From JAHRVQ01 sp051278195 (lineage in GTDB: Bacteria; Pseudomonadota; Gammaproteobacteria; Pseudomonadales; Azotimanducaceae): DNA of 64,000 nt. The notes beneath the pieces were generated by a model that saw only the letters and a list, made by a program, of their open reading frames with translations, did no database searches and was not told the origin of the DNA. A program made the position numbers and the translations under genes. The stretch lies in NCBI GenBank assembly GCA_051278195.1, contig JBNMQM010000021.1:4727-68726 (forward strand), in the 5' to 3' direction. Positions 60,451 through 64,000 of this stretch are shown one piece after another. Position 1 is the first letter of the stretch. Every line of letters starts with the position of its first letter.

Positions 60451-62514
60451 ATGTCTATATTTGGTAGCCTTGTCATTTTTGGAAGCGGTTTGAAGCATTT
60501 AGTCTGGTTTTTCAGTTTTTTCTTCAGCTCATCTCTATTTGCCGCCGATAATAGTGTCGTCACTATTGAGACGCCGCTCGGTACGTTCCAGATGGAATTA
60601 CTCGCGGATGATGCGCCTAACACGGTACAAAATTTCCTAAACTACGTTGAAAGAGGTGCTTACGACGGTACCTTTTTTCATCGCTCTGTGCCTGGGTTTA
60701 TTGTTCAGGGTGGCGGTTTTGCCTTCGACCCTTTCACCAGTTCAGCCCCGGGCATTGCGGTTGACGAGCCCGTCGTCAATGAATTTGGTGAATCGAATAT
60801 TCGCGGTACGGTCGCTATGGCAAAGACTGCCGCAGGGCCCGATTCAGCGACCAGCCAATGGTTCGTCAACCTGGCTAACAATTCAGCTAATCTCGACAAT
60901 CAAAACGGCGGGTTCACGGTCTTTGCTCGCGTCATTGGCGACGGTATGCAGGTGGTAGATGAGATTGCAGCGTTGCCGAGGACAGATTTCGGAGGAGCAT
61001 TCACGGACACCCCAACCATTAATTTCACGGGTACCGTCAGTTCCAGCATCTTCGTCACGATCGACAAAGCAAGCTCCAACAGCGAGCCTGATTTTGATGG
61101 CGATGGCATACCCGATAGTACAGATGCCGATGATGATAACGATGGTGTGCCCGATGTCTCGGATGCATTTTCAATGAATGCTGCTGAGTTTGCCGATACC
61201 GATAATGACGGTACGGGTAACAATGAAGATACCGACGACGACGGTGACAACGTGCTGGATGTAGACGATGCGTTTCCACTCGACAATCTTGAGAGTGTGG
61301 ATACGGATGGCGATGGCGTTGGCGATAATTCTGATATTCCGGTCAAGCTCATGGCGAATACTATTCTAGAGCTAACGGTGACGGGGCGTGGTTTGTCAGC
61401 ACCGGATGGTTCAGCTTTGACAGTACCATCCAATGCGACGGCGGTGTCACTGAATGTGACAGTAGTTAAGCCAAGCGCTGATGGATTCATCACAGTATGG
61501 CCATGCAGCGTCGACAAACCAAATGCGTCGAACCTCAACTACGTAACAGGGCAGGTTGTGGCAAATGGTGTCATAGCACCGGTGGGGTCGAATGGTAAAG
61601 TTTGTTTTTCTGCGCTTAGAGAAACTGATTTGGTTGTTGATATCGCAGGGTGGTTTGCGGGTGATGTGTTTGTCGGTGTCACGCCTAAACGACTGATAGA
61701 TACACGAATTGGCACCGGTACATCGACCATTGCGCGGATAACGCCGGCCAATCCATTGCGGGTAAAAGTTACCGAAATAGAAGTTCAGACAGCAGCAGGT
61801 GTGTCGACTCAAATACCTTCAAATAGTGTCGCAGTGGCTTTGAATGTGACAGCAGTAAACCCCTCAGCAGGAGGGCATCTAACCGTATACCCCTGCGATG
61901 TTGCCCGGCCTGAAGCGTCGAACCTGAATTACCTGACGGGAAAAATTGTGCCAAACGGTGTGATCGCACCGGTGAGTGCGAGTGGCGAGGTATGTATTTT
62001 CACGCTTGCAGAAACCGACATTGTGGTAGACCTAGCCGGTTGGTTTACGGGTGGCTTCATCGGCAGTACACCGAAACGATTGGTGGACACCAGAAACGGT
62101 ACAGGTGGGCAGGCGAGTGTTGTGAGACGAGGGCAAATCCTTGAAATCCCTATTCGTGGTGAAATACTGTCGGTTCAAGGCTCGGCGCAAACAGTGCCAG
62201 TGGGCGCTACGGCCGCAGCTTTGAATATCACTGTAGTGCGTCCCACCGGCAATGGTTTTGTCACAGTGTTCCCTTGTGGTGTCACTCAGCCCAATGCCTC
62301 AAATCTCAACTATCTGACCGGTGATGTTGTCGCAAATAATGTCACTGCACCAGTCGGGGAAAATGGCCGAGTCTGCTTAACCAGTCTGGTCGATTCGAAT
62401 GTGGTTGTTGATATCTCCGGCTGGTTTGAAGGTGACGCGAATAATGGCTTTGTTGGGGCAACGCCCAATCGGCTGGTTGATACCCGCATTGGGGTCGGTC
62501 CTGCGCCGAGGTAG
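60451..62514 (+). CDS. secreted cyclophilin fused to thrombospondin-type-3 repeats and three beta-repeat units
   Basis: 687 residues. Signal peptide (LVWFFSFFFSSSLFA). Residues ~32-205: cyclophilin peptidyl-prolyl isomerase (GTFQMELLADDAPNTVQNFL, GTFFHRSVPGFIVQGGG, MAKTAAGPDSATSQWF, FTVFARVIGDG). ~215-310: acidic Ca-binding TSP3 repeats (DFDGDGIPDSTDADDDNDGV, DTDGDGVGDNSD). ~315-687: three ~125-residue units, each with ALNVTxVxPxxxGxxTV, YPC, ASNLNYxTGxxVxNxVIAPV, VxDIAGWF, and PKRLxDTRxGTG, known from large secreted proteins. The rightmost unit is cut at its end (PNRLVDTRIGVGPAPR). Exported; ATG at 60451 fits the signal peptide, the TTG at 60394 does not. Confidence 0.85.
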   Translation: MSIFGSLVIFGSGLKHLVWFFSFFFSSSLFAADNSVVTIETPLGTFQMELLADDAPNTVQNFLNYVERGAYDGTFFHRSVPGFIVQGGGFAFDPFTSSAPGIAVDEPVVNEFGESNIRGTVAMAKTAAGPDSATSQWFVNLANNSANLDNQNGGFTVFARVIGDGMQVVDEIAALPRTDFGGAFTDTPTINFTGTVSSSIFVTIDKASSNSEPDFDGDGIPDSTDADDDNDGVPDVSDAFSMNAAEFADTDNDGTGNNEDTDDDGDNVLDVDDAFPLDNLESVDTDGDGVGDNSDIPVKLMANTILELTVTGRGLSAPDGSALTVPSNATAVSLNVTVVKPSADGFITVWPCSVDKPNASNLNYVTGQVVANGVIAPVGSNGKVCFSALRETDLVVDIAGWFAGDVFVGVTPKRLIDTRIGTGTSTIARITPANPLRVKVTEIEVQTAAGVSTQIPSNSVAVALNVTAVNPSAGGHLTVYPCDVARPEASNLNYLTGKIVPNGVIAPVSASGEVCIFTLAETDIVVDLAGWFTGGFIGSTPKRLVDTRNGTGGQASVVRRGQILEIPIRGEILSVQGSAQTVPVGATAAALNITVVRPTGNGFVTVFPCGVTQPNASNLNYLTGDVVANNVTAPVGENGRVCLTSLVDSNVVVDISGWFEGDANNGFVGATPNRLVDTRIGVGPAPR

Positions 62515-62713
62515 GAAAAACCAGAGAAGCAAGGTCTCCCTAGTGAGTCATTGTCCCTTTGGTGTTTGGGGGGGGTGCGCGCGTTGATAGACTTATGCGG
62601 CGAACTATTGATTATTAAGGGCACTATAAATCAAACCGGAGGCATCGAGATCGACCTACATTGGTGACAATGTCAGGTAACTGCTGGGGACCTCATGCCT
62701 GTAAGTACTCCCG
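62515..62713. other. intergenic, convergent
   Basis: 199 bp between the cyclophilin-repeat gene and the leftward membrane gene. A G-run (eight G) near 62567-62574 is the only landmark. No gene or clear terminator was found. Confidence 0.5.
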
Positions 62714-63271
62714 TTAAGTTTTCGAGTTTTTTTCCAGAAAAATTGTCACAGCTTCAGTTGATGCTTGCACGGGAGAGTGGGCTTCTAATTTTTGCAGTAG
62801 AGAGTAAATTTCTTCACAAAACTTACTGAACCTAATTTTTTTGTTCTTCCCATTAACTATAAAGACATTGAATGTTGTATCTAGATTTACTGTCTCGATG
62901 TCTGCCCAGCCGATCAGTGTTTCTCGTTGTAAGACGTCTTTGCCGATAAGACCCTTATCGTCGAAGCTTGTTGTTAGAAGAAATGCGTCTATAAACATTT
63001 GAAGTACGAAAACGATACTGATGGCAACAAAGATGTACAAGACTGTATGTTCGAAATCGTCTTGCCCATCAAGTTGAAGCAGGTATTGGGCCGATATAGC
63101 TACTAAAGCAATAAGGAGCAGTACGAAGCATCTGTAAGCCGTCGATACTCGGATTGAACCTTCGTTTATCGGCGCTATTGTTTGAATCTTTTGTTCAATC
63201 CGACGAAGCCAAAGCAACACGGCAAGGACCGAGCAGGTTCCAATGATTGCGCCGTAAACGATATCAGACAT
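62714..63271 (-). CDS. membrane protein next to a bacteriocin-like peptide, candidate immunity protein
   Basis: 185 residues. Three helices in the first ~110 residues (VYGAIIGTCSVLAVLLWLRR, CFVLLLIALVAISAQYLLQL, TVLYIFVAISIVFVLQMFID) and a cytosolic PH-like C-terminal domain (FDDKGLIGKDVLQRETLIGW, ADIETVNLDTTFNVFIVN). It starts 1 bp after the stop of the double-glycine-leader gene, so both are made together. The DUF-like form resembles bacterial PH/YcxB-type proteins. The immunity role is inferred from location. Confidence 0.62.
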   Translation of the reverse strand: MSDIVYGAIIGTCSVLAVLLWLRRIEQKIQTIAPINEGSIRVSTAYRCFVLLLIALVAISAQYLLQLDGQDDFEHTVLYIFVAISIVFVLQMFIDAFLLTTSFDDKGLIGKDVLQRETLIGWADIETVNLDTTFNVFIVNGKNKKIRFSKFCEEIYSLLQKLEAHSPVQASTEAVTIFLEKNSKT

Positions 63272-63272
63272 C

Positions 63273-63623
63273 TTACTTATATTTATCCATTATGTGGGAG
63301 CCTGTCGCCATCCTACTACCGCCACCACCACCACCACTGATTGAACTGACCACATTAAAAACAGCGCTGCTAGAAAGAGTTCCTATAGCAGAGGCATGTG
63401 CGAACCGTGCAACACTAGCTGCGCCTGTTAGTGCTCCGCCTAGCGCGCTAAATCCTGACGTTACAGCACCTAGGGTAACAGCGGCCGAGAAAGCAGCCCA
63501 AGAAAAGTTCTGTCCCGTCATCGCATTTCCTGCCGCGTATCCAATACCTCCTATGATCGCTCCACCTACCGGCCCTATTCCCCCACTGACTTCGGTGGTT
63601 TCTTGCTCAGTTAAGTATCTCAT
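63273..63623 (-). CDS. double-glycine-leader peptide, class II bacteriocin/microcin-like precursor
   Basis: 116 residues. Leader MRYLTEQETTEVSGG is a near-ideal GG leader, cut expected after Gly15. The mature ~100 residues are Gly/Ala/Ser-rich with GxxxG patterns (GGAIIGGIGYAAGNAMTG, GGALTGAASVARFAHASAIG) typical of membrane-active bacteriocins, and a poly-Gly stretch near the end (SISGGGGGGSRM). AGGGA lies before the ATG. No transporter or peptidase gene is in the window, so export would depend on genes elsewhere. It shares leader type and gene order with the 59979 locus. Confidence 0.75.
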   Translation of the reverse strand: MRYLTEQETTEVSGGIGPVGGAIIGGIGYAAGNAMTGQNFSWAAFSAAVTLGAVTSGFSALGGALTGAASVARFAHASAIGTLSSSAVFNVVSSISGGGGGGSRMATGSHIMDKYK

Positions 63624-63695
63624 GATGAATATTCCCTGATGAAAAATGAGAACTAAGTGTATGTATTCGTTTAAAAGCTTTCTGTAGGAAAAATC

Positions 63696-63857
63696 TTACA
63701 AACATTGTGCGCGCAGTGCTAGGTCGAAATTTGAGTCCATGTGGCGCCCAAAATCTGTAGTGCGAAGTTCCTTCGAGTCGATAACCTTACGATTAGTGCG
63801 GCCACGGGAAGCTGGCCTATTCACGGTAATCAACCGGTGCCTGCCATAGTCAGGCAT
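63696..63857 (-). CDS. short basic ORF, 53 residues
   Basis: MPDYGRHRLITVNRPASRGR, then KVIDSKELRTTDFGRH, ending RAQCL. Basic and soluble; not recognised. No strong ribosome site is seen. It lies upstream of the bacteriocin-like gene in the same direction and may be chance or a gene fragment. The rest of 63624-64000 holds no recognisable gene. Confidence 0.25.
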   Translation of the reverse strand: MPDYGRHRLITVNRPASRGRTNRKVIDSKELRTTDFGRHMDSNFDLALRAQCL

Positions 63858-64000
63858 TGAGAAGGCTAGAGCTGCATGGTTGTTCTTTATATTTTGATTG
63901 ATGGCGTGAGGCCATCAGCTAAATTTCGCAACTACGCGTAACCGGGGGGTCATTGACTAGTATGTGTGGAGCAACTGCCCTTTTTGGTTAGCGGCAAAGA

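Noticed and set aside
60312..60623. Minus-strand ORF of 103 codons overlapping the start of the cyclophilin gene
   Set aside because: It overlaps the well-supported signal peptide and cyclophilin coding sequence and has low-complexity basic composition; likely a shadow.
60900..61538. Minus-strand Ser-rich ORF of 212 codons
   Set aside because: It is antisense to the TSP3 repeats, whose Asp codons read as Ser/Val on the other strand.
1..64000. tRNA, rRNA, CRISPR arrays, insertion sequences
   Set aside because: None recognised on either strand; the tandem arrays have no spacers and no transposase-like frame was found.

Overview
The window looks like a chromosomal stretch of a marine-type gammaproteobacterium. 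Pointers are a large TonB-dependent receptor, a CYP153-like alkane hydroxylase P450, ornithine-lipid genes (OlsA/OlsB types), a sigma-54 exopolysaccharide (EPS) locus and an H-NOX nitric-oxide sensor. These are inferences from gene content; genus cannot be fixed. No rRNA, tRNA, CRISPR array or insertion sequence was recognised.

Layout. 1-7.5 kb: DUF1993 and decayed DUF1801, a threonine-aldolase-like lyase, CYP153 P450, MazG-type pyrophosphatase, CPBP protease, Bcp peroxiredoxin, and a hydrolase/TetR pair with a dyad in its promoter. 7.5-17.8 kb: an EPS locus in advanced decay. Remnants of a priming sugar transferase, a GEVED/LruC secreted protein, DUF6492, a GT4 glycosyltransferase, Wzx flippase, sulfotransferase, OmpA-like, Wza/SLBB and Wzy genes carry frameshifts, stops and deletions. 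Wzz, a WecG-STAS-STAS fusion and a GT2 glycosyltransferase remain intact. Three sigma-54 promoters (9982, 13487, 17968) keep perfect -24/-12 spacing, and two have matching upstream dyads. 17.9-22.0 kb: NtrC-type response regulator, H-NOX and hybrid kinase, a plausible NO-to-EPS relay.

22-29.6 kb: LysR/GST pair, a PNPOx-reductase-ferredoxin fusion, fatty-acid hydroxylase, lipoprotein, 2OG-Fe(II) oxygenase. 29.9-46.7 kb: a nitrogen island with two DUF1989 proteins, a urea/guanidine carboxylase and allophanate hydrolase (the arrangement now known to degrade guanidine), then a TonB receptor, HupE/UreJ protein, an intact and a metal-site-dead metallo-beta-lactamase-fold protein, and a NitT/TauT-type ABC transporter. 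46.8-55.4 kb: aldo/keto reductase remnant, QEGLA peptidase-like protein, flavodoxin, lipoprotein hydrolase + ATP-grasp, and a membrane redox operon with a Rieske-ferric-reductase fusion. 55.4-59.6 kb: ornithine-lipid operon and small membrane/periplasmic proteins. 59.6-63.9 kb: two double-glycine-leader peptide genes, each followed by a small membrane protein, flank a secreted cyclophilin-TSP3-repeat protein.

Two themes stand out. First, short tandem duplications (9-22 bp, 2-6 copies) recur at a dozen or more loci, some in frame as peptide repeats, and one (3 x 16 bp at 8977) precisely explaining a frameshift. Second, the twin microcin-like precursor/membrane-protein cassettes at the right end are the best candidate for an undescribed system.
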